A stretch of DNA of 18,690 nucleotides from Limiplasma merdipullorum (GTDB lineage: Bacteria; Bacillota; Clostridia; Christensenellales; Aristaeellaceae), in the NCBI GenBank assembly GCA_018711955.1, contig DVHQ01000052.1:1-18690 (forward strand), read 5' to 3'. The notes beneath the pieces are model-generated. The model was not told the origin of the DNA. It saw only the letters and a program-made list of their open reading frames with translations, and searched no databases. How positions within the stretch are numbered: the stretch's first letter is position 1; the number at the start of each line of letters is the position of its first letter. Both the position numbers and the translations under genes were made by a program. Below, piece by piece: positions 1 to 7,331 of this stretch.

Positions 1-1
1 T

Positions 2-814
2 GTGCTTTTGCCACAGAGCGGCGAATTGCTGGAAACGGTGGTGCGCGATATCTCCATCGACGAGATCGACCCCAACGCCTCCCAGCCCAGGCGGGATTTT
101 GACAAGGAGGCATTGGAGCAGCTGGCCGACAGCATCCGCGAGGCGGGCGTGCTTTCTCCCATTCTGGTGGTGGAAAACGGCATGCGCTACCGCATTGTCG
201 CAGGTGAGCGCCGCTATCGGGCCGCGCGTCTGGCGGGGCTGGAAACGGTGCCCTGCATTGTGCGTTCCATGACCAACGAGCAGCAGATGGAGGCCGCGCT
301 GATCGAAAACCTGCAGCGCCAGGACCTCAACCCCATTGAGGAGGCCGCCGCAATCCGCAGCCTCATGCAGGAATGCGGCTATACGCAGGAGCAGGCCGCC
401 CGCAAGCTGGGCAAGAGCCGCCCGGCCATCGCCAACGCGCTGCGGCTGCTGAATCTTCCCAAGGCCGTGACCGATCTGGTGGTCACGGGTGACCTGTCCG
501 CCGGCCATGCGCGCGTGCTGGCCGGGCTGGACAGCGAGGCGCGCCAGCTGGAGCTGGCGCACCAGTGCGTGCTGCACGGATACAGCGTGCGAAGGCTCGA
601 GGAGCTGGCCAAGGCCCGTCCGGCCGTGCGTCAGGCAGCCCCGAAACGGGAGGCGGGTCCGGAACTGATGGCTCTGCAAAACGCCATGCGCGAGGCCCTC
701 GGCCTCAAGACCACGCTCTCCGGCACGGAGACGCGGGGCAAGATCACGCTTTCCTATAACAGCGCGCAGGAGCTGGAGCACCTCTATGAGGTGATCGGAC
801 GTTTGCTGGGTTAA
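2..814 (+). CDS. parB: Chromosome-partitioning protein ParB (5' end outside window)
   Basis: ParB binds parS sites near the origin, spreads as a CTP-dependent sliding clamp and works with the ParA ATPase in chromosome segregation and SMC loading. The 270 visible residues show the standard order. An N-terminal ParB/Srx domain contains the CTP-binding motif GERRYRAARLAG (about residues 68-79) and ENLQRQDLNPIEEA (about 103-116). A helix-turn-helix follows (GYTQEQAARKLGKSRPAIANALRLL, split here as about 127-151), then a C-terminal dimerisation region. The usual basic N-terminus (K/G-rich, ParA-stimulating) is missing. The frame is open from the first base, so the GTG at position 2 is probably an internal codon and the gene starts upstream. 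The next gene begins 23 bases downstream on the same strand, so the two may be co-transcribed. Confidence 0.95.
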   Translation: MLLPQSGELLETVVRDISIDEIDPNASQPRRDFDKEALEQLADSIREAGVLSPILVVENGMRYRIVAGERRYRAARLAGLETVPCIVRSMTNEQQMEAALIENLQRQDLNPIEEAAAIRSLMQECGYTQEQAARKLGKSRPAIANALRLLNLPKAVTDLVVTGDLSAGHARVLAGLDSEARQLELAHQCVLHGYSVRRLEELAKARPAVRQAAPKREAGPELMALQNAMREALGLKTTLSGTETRGKITLSYNSAQELEHLYEVIGRLLG

Positions 815-837
815 GCCCGGAAAGGTGGTATCGCCGT

Positions 838-2031
838 ATGCGAGTCAACTCCAACAAAAAGATCCACAAAATGAAGCGCGACCCCTACAAGACGCTGCTT
901 CGCACCGCCGGCATTCTGGCGATTGTGGTGGTGGTGGGCGTCGGCGTGTTTTATCTGTGCTCTCTGGCGGTCACGAACGATTACGTTTCCACCCGCAACC
1001 GCATTGAAAACGAAAACGCCGAAGCCGAACTGGAGTTCAACGCCATGATGAACGAGCTGCGCGCCGAGCAAAGCGCCGCGCTTGCACCCAACACAGGGGT
1101 GGTGTCCTCGGCGGATCTGCCATCCTGGGAAAAAACGCTGAACGATACCCTCTGGCGCATCGAGGATGAAAGCAACGCCGGCCTGGAAAACACCAGCACC
1201 ATTACGCTGGACCGTGCGTCTCTGATCAATGGCGGGCTTTTGCTGGTCAATCCCTGGCATTCCCTCCCCTCGGATTTTTCCGAGGAGGGTCTGGTGAGCA
1301 TCGGCACGGCCAGCAACTTCCAGATTCAGGTGCAGGACAACAGCGTACGGGTATTTCAGCCTGCGTACGACGCGCTGAGTGAAGCCCTCACCGCCGCCAA
1401 GGATGAGGCAGGACTGGAATACTACATCGTGATGGAGGGTTACCGCTCGGTCGCGCAGCAGGAAGAACTTTTCAATGCGGAAATGGAGAAGCTCTCCTCC
1501 CGCTATTCCGGCAACGCCCTCATCGAGGAAACCAAGAAGAACGTCAACTATCCCGGCAACAGCGACTACCACACCGGCATGTCCTTCCGTATGGACGTGT
1601 ACCAGCGCGATAACGCCGCGCTCAACAATCTGAAGTTCCAGGCCGAATCCGAGCAGGGCGCGTGGCTGACGGAGAACTGCTGGCGGTTTGGCATTATCTT
1701 CCGCTTCCCCACGGCCGATTTCCCCAAGGGCTGGGAGGATAAGAGCTACAAGACCGGCGTTTCCGCGCAGTTGAACCTCTACCGTTATGTGGGCAAGGCG
1801 CATTCCGCCGCCATGCGCGTGCTGAACCTGTGCCTGGAGGAATACATTGAGTTCCTGATCGACCATCCGCACATCTGCGTCTATGAGGACGGCGCGCTCA
1901 AGTATGAGATCGTGCGCATCAAGATCGCGGACGACGCGCAGAGTGTGCAGCTGCCGGTGCCAAACCCCGCCAGCAGCTACCAGGCCAGCTTGGACAATAT
2001 GGGCGGCGTGGTCATGGCCTACACATACTGA
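838..2031 (+). CDS. Membrane-anchored VanY-like (M15B) protein, probably catalytically degenerate
   Basis: The protein is 397 aa with one N-terminal membrane segment (about residues 22-46) and an extracellular part. The C-terminal half follows the fold signature of VanY-type D-Ala-D-Ala carboxypeptidases: GYRS (201-204) followed by QQEELF, a PG-N-S segment near 240, W..N..RFGIIFRFP (about 278-293), and a terminal TG...RYVG block (306-319). The zinc-site motifs are altered. Where the family has S-x-H-x-x-G-x-A-x-D this protein reads SDYHTGMSFRMD (242-253), and where it has E-P-W-H-x-R-Y-V-G it reads QLNLYRYVG (311-319). With ungapped alignment, His becomes Tyr244, Asp becomes Arg251, Glu becomes Gln311 and His becomes Leu314. 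Hydrolysis is therefore doubtful, and a peptidoglycan-binding or regulatory role is an inference. The start follows AAAGGTGG about 10 bases upstream; ATG at 868 is a weaker alternative. Confidence 0.8.
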   Translation: MRVNSNKKIHKMKRDPYKTLLRTAGILAIVVVVGVGVFYLCSLAVTNDYVSTRNRIENENAEAELEFNAMMNELRAEQSAALAPNTGVVSSADLPSWEKTLNDTLWRIEDESNAGLENTSTITLDRASLINGGLLLVNPWHSLPSDFSEEGLVSIGTASNFQIQVQDNSVRVFQPAYDALSEALTAAKDEAGLEYYIVMEGYRSVAQQEELFNAEMEKLSSRYSGNALIEETKKNVNYPGNSDYHTGMSFRMDVYQRDNAALNNLKFQAESEQGAWLTENCWRFGIIFRFPTADFPKGWEDKSYKTGVSAQLNLYRYVGKAHSAAMRVLNLCLEEYIEFLIDHPHICVYEDGALKYEIVRIKIADDAQSVQLPVPNPASSYQASLDNMGGVVMAYTY

Positions 2032-2045
2032 TTTTATCAAAGAAT

Positions 2046-2080
2046 CGGGAGAGAGGCTGACGGCTGTTCTCCCGTTTTTT
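2046..2080 (+). terminator. Intrinsic terminator after the VanY-like gene
   Basis: CGGGAGA (2046-2052) pairs perfectly with TCTCCCG (2068-2074), leaving a 15-base loop, and is followed directly by six T (2075-2080). It lies 14 bases after the stop of the VanY-like gene and just before the ribosome binding site of the acetyltransferase gene, so it likely ends or attenuates the parB transcript. Confidence 0.8.
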
Positions 2081-2099
2081 GTTAGAAGGAGGAACACGT

Positions 2100-2639
2100 A
2101 TGATTCCCCGCTGCTTTATGCTGAAAAACGGCTCGACCGCCGTGCTGAGAACCGCCGTGCCGGAGGATGCGGCGCAAATGATTGCTTATCTGCGCGCCTG
2201 CGCGGAGGAGACGGATTTCTTGCTGCGTGTGCCGGAGGAATGGGATATCCCCGTGGAAACGGAGAAAGCGCTTCTGCAGGACATGGCGCGGCAGACGGAT
2301 CAGCTGATGGTGGTGTGCGACGTGAACGGCGAGATCGCCGGCACGTGCCAGGTCGTCTGCATGAATCGGGTCAAGACCCGGCACCGCGCCACGATCTCCA
2401 TCGCGCTGCGCAGGGCGTACTGGGGACAGGGCATTCCTGGTCCCATGTTTGAGGAGATGGAGGCCTTCGCGCGCGGACGGGGCGTGATGCAGCTGGAGCT
2501 GGCTTATGCGCAGGGAAACGATCGGGCGCGCCGCCTCTACGACCGGCTGGGCTTTGTGGAAACGGGCCGGGGGCCCGACGCCATCCGCCTGCGGGACGGC
2601 ACGCTGCTGGACGAGATTTTCATGGTCAAAAAGTTGTAA
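2100..2639 (+). CDS. GNAT-family N-acetyltransferase
   Basis: This is a 179-aa protein of the GNAT fold, which transfers an acetyl group from acetyl-CoA to an amine. Visible elements are an N-terminal strand with LRTAVPEDAAQM, the core strand GEIAGTCQV (about 80-88), motif A as ALRRAYWGQGIPGPMFEEME (about 101-120) carrying the GQGI pyrophosphate loop, and motif B as AQGNDRARRLYDRLGFVETG (split over about 141-160). A Pro follows the GQGI turn where a Gly is more usual. The best general match is the RimJ/RimL-like and YhhY-like group; the substrate cannot be told. The start at 2100 is set by AAGGAGG at about 2086-2092. It lies between two terminators, so it is probably monocistronic, but I see no convincing promoter. 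Confidence 0.88.
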   Translation: MIPRCFMLKNGSTAVLRTAVPEDAAQMIAYLRACAEETDFLLRVPEEWDIPVETEKALLQDMARQTDQLMVVCDVNGEIAGTCQVVCMNRVKTRHRATISIALRRAYWGQGIPGPMFEEMEAFARGRGVMQLELAYAQGNDRARRLYDRLGFVETGRGPDAIRLRDGTLLDEIFMVKKL

Positions 2640-2642
2640 AGG

Positions 2643-2694
2643 AAAAGGCGCGGGGCGCGTATCCCCATCATGGGGAACGCGCTCCGCGCCTTTT
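2643..2694. terminator. Bidirectional terminator between convergent genes
   Basis: A long, nearly perfect hairpin. AAAAGGCGCGG (2643-2653) pairs with CCGCGCCTTTT (2684-2694), then GCGCGT (2655-2660) with ACGCGC (2677-2682), then CCCC (2663-2666) with GGGG (2672-2675) around a short loop. Each strand ends the stem in a T run, so it serves both the acetyltransferase gene (plus) and ybaK (minus), whose stop codons lie just outside it. Confidence 0.9.
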
Positions 2695-2702
2695 GTGTGC
2701 CG

Positions 2703-3173
2703 TCAGACCGTCAAATCTGCAAGGGTGCAGGATATTGCGCGCTGTAAATCCGCCGGGGTCATTTCTACCTGATAGCCAATCTTACCGGCGCTGAAAATGA
2801 CGGTATCGCACAGCTCGACTGTTTCGTCCAACGTGGTGGGAAAGGGCTTTTTCATGCCGATGGGGGAACATCCGCCATGTACATAGCCGGTGAGCGGCAA
2901 AAGATCCTTGCTCTTGAGCATGGCGATGCTCTTTTCACCCACGGCCGCGGCGGCCTTCTTGAGCGACAACTCCTCCGCCACGGGAATCACGAATACGTAA
3001 TATCGCCGCGAGGCACCCTGCGTCACCAGCGTCTTGAATACATGCGACGGGTCCTCGCCCATCAGTCGCGCGGCCTCCACGCCGCTTGGAACAGACCCAT
3101 CCGCGGGATAGGAACGCGGTGTATAGGAAATGCCCATTCCATCCAGCAGACGCATTACATTGGTTTTATCCAC
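2703..3173 (-). CDS. ybaK: Cys-tRNA(Pro)/aminoacyl-tRNA deacylase YbaK
   Basis: This 156-aa protein is of the YbaK/ProX family, which removes Cys wrongly attached to tRNA(Pro) by prolyl-tRNA synthetase. The N-terminus DKTNVMRLLDGMGISY, the central HVFKTLV with the family's essential Lys, the VIPVAEELSLKKAA stretch, and the GYVHGGCSPIGMKK segment are typical, as is the full length. A GTG start at 3173 is chosen because AAGGAG lies seven bases before it on the minus strand and family members begin at this point; the frame stays open to 3248 but that extension overlaps the preceding gene and looks unlike the family. It lies 35 bases after the large membrane-protein gene and is probably co-transcribed with it. 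Confidence 0.93.
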   Translation of the reverse strand: MDKTNVMRLLDGMGISYTPRSYPADGSVPSGVEAARLMGEDPSHVFKTLVTQGASRRYYVFVIPVAEELSLKKAAAAVGEKSIAMLKSKDLLPLTGYVHGGCSPIGMKKPFPTTLDETVELCDTVIFSAGKIGYQVEMTPADLQRAISCTLADLTV

Positions 3174-3208
3174 AGAAAGGCTCCTTCTTTGGTGAACGGT
3201 CAGGTGTG

Positions 3209-4924
3209 TCAGTCCAACGTGCTGGTAGGCGCGCCACACCTCAGGCACGGACTCAGCTCGCCCAGATGCTCGCTCAGCTCGCTGTAGGGGAAGGTGCCGG
3301 TCAGCGGCTGATATTCCTCCCCAACGCTGGGGCAGTACGGGTCCAGATGGTAGAAGCTGCCGCCATTGACGTTATAGTACAGAAGCGTGTCGCCTGCTGG
3401 CGCGGGGGTTACGGTGGTACGCGGGGTGGGGGTTGCATCCGCCACGCTCAGGTTGTTGACCACGTTTTCCTCGGAGCTTTGCAGCTCGTCGTTGGTGGCG
3501 AGGGAATTCGGGTCCACATACCACTCGTCGCCCTCCTTGGTCATGATGACCATGAAGCGGTAGATGGAGGGGTCCTTGCCGTTGTTCTTGTTGATGGTGG
3601 CGGTCATGGTCACGGTACGGCTGTTGTCCTGATCCGTGCCGGAGATTTCCTCAATGGTGTATTCCTCCGGCGTGCGGTTGGCCAGCAGCATGAACAGCGC
3701 CGTGGAGGGATTCTCCTGCGCGCTGGCCCAGCTGGGCTGCACGAGACTGACCATTTCCTGAGGATTGTTGTTCTGCCATAGCGCCATGAAGGTTTCCAGA
3801 CGCCGCTCAGCCTCCGACGGGCCGGAGGGCGTAGGCGAAGGCGTGGGCGCCGGCGTTTCGGTGGCTGCGACCGCGGCGGCACCGGCATCCGGCGCGGCGC
3901 TGGCTTGGATGGAAGCCGGCTGATTGCCCGGCGCTCCGGTGCGCAGCACGTCGCGCCCGCCCTGCATCATCATGGCGACAGTGACAATACAGAGCGCCAC
4001 GTATACCATGCTCACGATCAGCCTCGTGACGGAGGAAAACATCTGCCGGTACCACATGCCGCCCAGTCCCAGCACACACAGGCCCAGGAACACATAGCGA
4101 ATCACATCCAGCGAAGAGGGCACAAACAGGCAGGGGATAAACACCAGCGGCAAAAGCCCGAAGAGGAATACGGACCACAGCCGGTCGGCGTTGAAGGGGG
4201 CGCGCTCACGCGCGGGCTGGGGCGGCGGAGTACGCAGGTTGAACATGGGCTGCTGCGGAGCGCTTCCCGCGGCCTGAGGCTGCATGGGAGCAAAGGGAGG
4301 CGGCTGCATGCCGGCAAAGGGCGCGGCCTGCGGGGGTGTCATTCCCCCCTGAGCGGCGTAGCCGGGCATGGCCTGCGTCGCTGCTCCGGGCGCGCCGGAC
4401 TGCATGGGAGAAAAGGCGTACATAGCGGGCTGCACCGTGGGCCGAATGGGTTGGGATTGCCCCGGCCGCACGGCCTGAGCGGAGGCGGCAGGAGGCTGGG
4501 AGGCCATCGGCGAAGGGGGCACAAAGCCCTGACTGCGCGGCGAGAAAGCCGCGGAAGAGGAGCCGAATGCGGTGTTGCCCAGCGGTGGCACGGATGCGGT
4601 GGAGCCCGGTGCAAAGCCCTGAAAAGGCGGCTGACCCGCCATGGGCTGAATGAAGCTGGGCGACGCGAAGGGAACCTGCGCCGTGCCCTGCATGGGGGCG
4701 GAGAAATAGGGCGGCATGCCTGAAAACCCACCCTGAGGGGGGACGGACTGCGCGAAGGCCTGCTGCGTCTGCGGCGAAGCGGGCGGCATGGTGGGGGCGG
4801 GCTGCGGAACCTGGGAAAAATCAGGCGTCTCCGGAGCCTGCCGCACAGGGGCTTTTTTCATAAAACCGCGCTTCTGCATCCCATAGGTCGGGGTGGAAGC
4901 GTACTTCGTGCGGTTGGCGTTCAT
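3209..4924 (-). CDS. Pro/Gln/Met-rich multi-span membrane protein with His/Cys C-terminal motif, function unknown
   Basis: I do not recognise a named family for this 571-aa protein. Three regions can be seen. Residues about 20-240 are low-complexity, rich in Pro, Gln, Ala, Met and Phe, with loosely repeated PPFAPMQ-like units, presumably cytosolic. Residues about 245-318 hold three hydrophobic segments. A Thr/Pro linker (ETPAPTPSPTPSGPSE) leads to an extracellular domain (about 370-500) with an NTF2/DUF4878-like look (ETFMALWQNNN, later a GDEWYVDPNS strand). The last 60 residues contain YYNVNGGSFYHLDPYCPSV and, near the end, LSPCLRCGAP, a His/Cys arrangement suggesting metal binding and resembling the tail C-x2-C pattern seen after thermonuclease or Ada-type domains. 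ATG at 4924 follows AAGGAG with seven bases between. It has its own strong promoter and leads ybaK. Confidence 0.8.
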   Translation of the reverse strand: MNANRTKYASTPTYGMQKRGFMKKAPVRQAPETPDFSQVPQPAPTMPPASPQTQQAFAQSVPPQGGFSGMPPYFSAPMQGTAQVPFASPSFIQPMAGQPPFQGFAPGSTASVPPLGNTAFGSSSAAFSPRSQGFVPPSPMASQPPAASAQAVRPGQSQPIRPTVQPAMYAFSPMQSGAPGAATQAMPGYAAQGGMTPPQAAPFAGMQPPPFAPMQPQAAGSAPQQPMFNLRTPPPQPARERAPFNADRLWSVFLFGLLPLVFIPCLFVPSSLDVIRYVFLGLCVLGLGGMWYRQMFSSVTRLIVSMVYVALCIVTVAMMMQGGRDVLRTGAPGNQPASIQASAAPDAGAAAVAATETPAPTPSPTPSGPSEAERRLETFMALWQNNNPQEMVSLVQPSWASAQENPSTALFMLLANRTPEEYTIEEISGTDQDNSRTVTMTATINKNNGKDPSIYRFMVIMTKEGDEWYVDPNSLATNDELQSSEENVVNNLSVADATPTPRTTVTPAPAGDTLLYYNVNGGSFYHLDPYCPSVGEEYQPLTGTFPYSELSEHLGELSPCLRCGAPTSTLD

Positions 4925-4998
4925 GCTACATCTCCTTAGCGTGGCCATGGGTACGGGTCCAAAAAAGGCGGCGCGTGTGCGCACGCAGATTCCTTTCT

Positions 4999-5026
4999 AT
5001 TATAGCACATATTGCGCCTTTGTAAA
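4999..5026 (-). promoter_or_regulatory. Sigma-A-type extended -10 promoter for the membrane protein-ybaK pair
   Basis: Read on the minus strand: TTTACA (5026-5021), a 16-base spacer, then TGC-TATAAT with TATAAT at 5004-4999. The perfect -10 with an upstream TG and a near-consensus -35 make this one of the strongest promoters in the window. The 5' leader would be about 65-70 bases. Confidence 0.8.
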
Positions 5027-5190
5027 CACGGCGCATCGTTTTACAAAAGAAAAGTAACACTTTTTGGAAAAATCCTGGCGGCGCCAAGCGGAAAGCGGAG
5101 CGCACAGGCCAAAAACAGGAAGGGACGCCACTTGTCCCCGGCGATAAAAACGTAACAATTCCGGCGCCTGAAATCCTTTTGGCGAATCAG
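5027..5190. other. Divergent intergenic region with small palindromes, no gene seen
   Basis: This stretch between the two divergent promoters carries no convincing gene. A 70-codon minus-strand frame here has no ribosome binding site and runs through a promoter. Two small palindromes are visible: TGGCG-G-CGCCA (5076-5086) and GGGAC (5122-5126) with GTCCC (5134-5138). Purine-rich and A-rich tracts are common. Confidence 0.5.
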
Positions 5191-5219
5191 TTGCGAAAAC
5201 AGCGACAATCATGTATAAT
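5191..5219 (+). promoter_or_regulatory. Sigma-A-type promoter for the yloU-fakA-recG operon
   Basis: TTGCGA (5191-5196), a 17-base spacer, and a perfect TATAAT (5214-5219), about 80 bases before the Gls24/YloU start codon. It diverges from the minus-strand promoter at 4999-5026. Confidence 0.75.
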
Positions 5220-5298
5220 TATCCTGATCTGTTGCGCATTTGCGAATGGGTCAGCATTGTGGGCGGCTTGCCGCCGCGCAAGGAGGCGCAGGACAAAC

Positions 5299-5649
5299 AT
5301 GGAGTGCAAGATCAAAAATGACATAGGCACGATCTACATCACCGAGGACGTGATGCTCAAGGTGGTCGGCTATGCCGCACTGGAGTGCTACGGCATCGTG
5401 GCCATGTCCAGCAAGCGGGCCAAGGATGGCCTGGTGGAATGGCTGGGTCGCGAAAATCTGTCCAAGGGTGTTCAGCTCAAGCTGGTGGATGACATGCTGG
5501 ATGTGGATCTGTTCATCATCGTGGAATACGGCATTTCCATCGCCGAGGTTTGCAAGACCATCGTGGAAACGGTGCGCTACAAGCTCGAAAGCATGACGGG
5601 CGTAAAGGTGCGCCGGGTCAACATATCCGTTGAGGGCGTTCGCGTCTGA
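5299..5649 (+). CDS. Asp23/Gls24-family protein (YloU-like)
   Basis: This 116-aa protein matches the Asp23/Gls24 family: GTIYITEDVMLKVVGYAALECYGIVAM near the N-terminus (about residues 10-36, with the family's ITE/D-V pattern), a middle VDLFIIVEYGISIAEVCKTI segment, and the C-terminal TGVKVRRVNISVEGV strand. Family members are membrane-associated envelope-stress proteins; YloU of Bacillus subtilis sits directly before yloV (fakA), as here, and its exact role is not known. ATG at 5299 has AGGAGG twelve bases upstream, with a weaker AGGA closer. The frame is open upstream to 5179 but that region contains the promoter and is not translated. fakA follows 27 bases later. Confidence 0.92.
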   Translation: MECKIKNDIGTIYITEDVMLKVVGYAALECYGIVAMSSKRAKDGLVEWLGRENLSKGVQLKLVDDMLDVDLFIIVEYGISIAEVCKTIVETVRYKLESMTGVKVRRVNISVEGVRV

Positions 5650-5676
5650 TTATTAGCGTGTCAGGAGGAAAAACCT

Positions 5677-7329
5677 TTGATACAGACCAAGACGATTGAC
5701 GGCGTGCTGCTGCGCGATATGGTGGTGACCGGCGCGGCCCTGCTGGAAAAAAACCGCGAAGCGGTAGATGCCCTGAACGTTTTTCCCGTGCCGGACGGCG
5801 ATACGGGCACCAATATGAGCCTGACCATGGCCTCCGCTACCAAGGAGGTCAATCAGAAGGAATACCTTAGCGCGGGTGAGGCGGCCGCCGCACTGGCCAA
5901 GGGCGCGCTGCGCGGCGCGCGGGGCAACAGCGGCGTAATCACCTCGCAGCTGTACCGCGGTTTTGCGCGCGCCCTGGAGGGCGTGGAGCGCATCACGCCC
6001 ACGCAGTTTGCCCAGGCGCTCAAGCGCGGCGCGGAGACGGCCTACAAGGCGGTCATGAAGCCCAAGGAAGGCACCATTCTCACCGTGGCCCGCGTCATCG
6101 CCGAGGAAGCGGTCAAGCAGGCCGAGCGCGCCCCGGAGGATTATGACGCGCTGTTTGCCAACATCCTTTCCACTGGCGACACCATCCTCAAAAAGACGCA
6201 GCAGATGCTGCCCGCGCTGACCCAGGCCGGCGTGGTGGATGCCGGCGGGCGCGGACTTCTGCTCATCTACATGGGCTATGCCGCCTGTCTGCGGGGCGAG
6301 GAAGTGCCCACCGAAAAGCTGGAGCTGTCCGGAGACGGGACCGCCTCCTTTGAAGATGACCACGACGCTATCGGCGAAATCAAGTTTGCCTATTGCACGG
6401 AGTTCCTGATCCAGAATCTGTATCCCGATATTCTGGAGGAGGACATCGATTCCTTCCGCCGCCGCCTCAACCGCATTGGCGACTGCGTGCTGGTGGTGGG
6501 CGATCTGAGCCTGGTCAAGGTGCATGTGCATACCAACGAGCCGGGCAAGGCCCTCGAATACGGCCTGAGCCTGGGCGAGCTGGTCAACCTGAAGATCGAA
6601 AACATGGTTCAGCAGCGCCGTGACAAGCAGGCGGCGGCCCAGCAGAAGGCAGAGGAGGAAGCTCCCGAGAAGGAATACGGCATGGTGGCCGTTTCGTTGG
6701 GCGATGGTTTCAACCGGATCTTTAGCGAACTGATGGTGGATCATGTGGTTGAGGGCGGTCAGACCATGAATCCCAGCATCGAGGATCTATCCGAGGCCAT
6801 TGAAAAAACGCACGCCAAAACGGTTTTCGTGCTGCCCAACAATGGAAACGTCATCCTGGCGGCCCAGCAGGCGGCTGAGCTGTGCGAGGATAAGCGCGTG
6901 CTGGTGGTGCCCACCAAGAATGTGGCCATGGGCATCGCGGCTGCCGTGGCATTCCAACCCGAACAGACCCCCGAGGAAAACGCCGCTCATATGAACGAGG
7001 CCGCTCAGCGTGTACGGACCGGCTCCGTGACCTACGCCGTGCGCGACAGCGAGCTGGATAACCTGCATATCCACGAGGGTGACATTATCGGCCTCTACAA
7101 CGGCCAGATCCACACCGTGGGCAGCAACGTGCACGATGTGACGCGCGACCTGATGCGTGAGATCGTCACCGAGGACGATGAGCTCATCACCGTCTATTAC
7201 GGCAAGGACACCGCCGAGGCCGACGCGAAGGCGCTGACCGATGAGCTGGCCCAGATGTACGGCGACTGCGACGTCGAAATGCAGCCGGGCGGACAGCCGC
7301 TTTACTACTATCTGGTATCTGTGGAGTGA
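5677..7329 (+). CDS. fakA: Fatty acid kinase subunit FakA (YloV, DAK2/DegV-like fusion)
   Basis: The 550-aa protein is full length for FakA, the ATP-binding kinase subunit that phosphorylates fatty acids held by a FakB (DegV) partner for entry into phospholipid synthesis. The N-terminal DhaL/DAK2 domain (about 8-205) shows the Mg-binding NVFPVPDGDTGTNM (34-47; Asp40 and Asp42), GARGNSGVI (about 79-87) and GGRGLLLIYMGY (about 190-201). A middle domain follows, with CVLVVGDLSLVKVHVHTNEPG, a partly charged linker rich in Gln/Glu (about 315-328), and a DegV-like C-terminal domain with VFVLPNNGNVILAAQQ. The start is TTG at 5677, supported by AGGAGG eight bases before it. recG begins three bases after its stop, implying tight co-expression. 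No fakB gene is in the window. Confidence 0.93.
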   Translation: MIQTKTIDGVLLRDMVVTGAALLEKNREAVDALNVFPVPDGDTGTNMSLTMASATKEVNQKEYLSAGEAAAALAKGALRGARGNSGVITSQLYRGFARALEGVERITPTQFAQALKRGAETAYKAVMKPKEGTILTVARVIAEEAVKQAERAPEDYDALFANILSTGDTILKKTQQMLPALTQAGVVDAGGRGLLLIYMGYAACLRGEEVPTEKLELSGDGTASFEDDHDAIGEIKFAYCTEFLIQNLYPDILEEDIDSFRRRLNRIGDCVLVVGDLSLVKVHVHTNEPGKALEYGLSLGELVNLKIENMVQQRRDKQAAAQQKAEEEAPEKEYGMVAVSLGDGFNRIFSELMVDHVVEGGQTMNPSIEDLSEAIEKTHAKTVFVLPNNGNVILAAQQAAELCEDKRVLVVPTKNVAMGIAAAVAFQPEQTPEENAAHMNEAAQRVRTGSVTYAVRDSELDNLHIHEGDIIGLYNGQIHTVGSNVHDVTRDLMREIVTEDDELITVYYGKDTAEADAKALTDELAQMYGDCDVEMQPGGQPLYYYLVSVE

Positions 7330-7331
7330 AC

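Noticed and set aside
2..4. GTG at the left edge as the ParB start
   Set aside because: ParB proteins have a further 20-40 basic or Gly-rich residues before this region, so this is more likely an internal codon.
811..2097. 428-codon open frame on the minus strand opposite the VanY-like gene
   Set aside because: It is the antisense shadow of a recognisable gene, is rich in His/Val/Gly without domain motifs, and spans a terminator. GC-rich codon use opens such frames by chance.
5000..5212. 70-codon minus-strand frame in the divergent gap
   Set aside because: It runs through the promoter at 4999-5026, has no ribosome binding site and no recognisable features.
5653..6744. 363-codon minus-strand frame opposite fakA
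   Set aside because: FakA motifs on the plus strand are unambiguous; the opposite frame has no ribosome binding site or domain.
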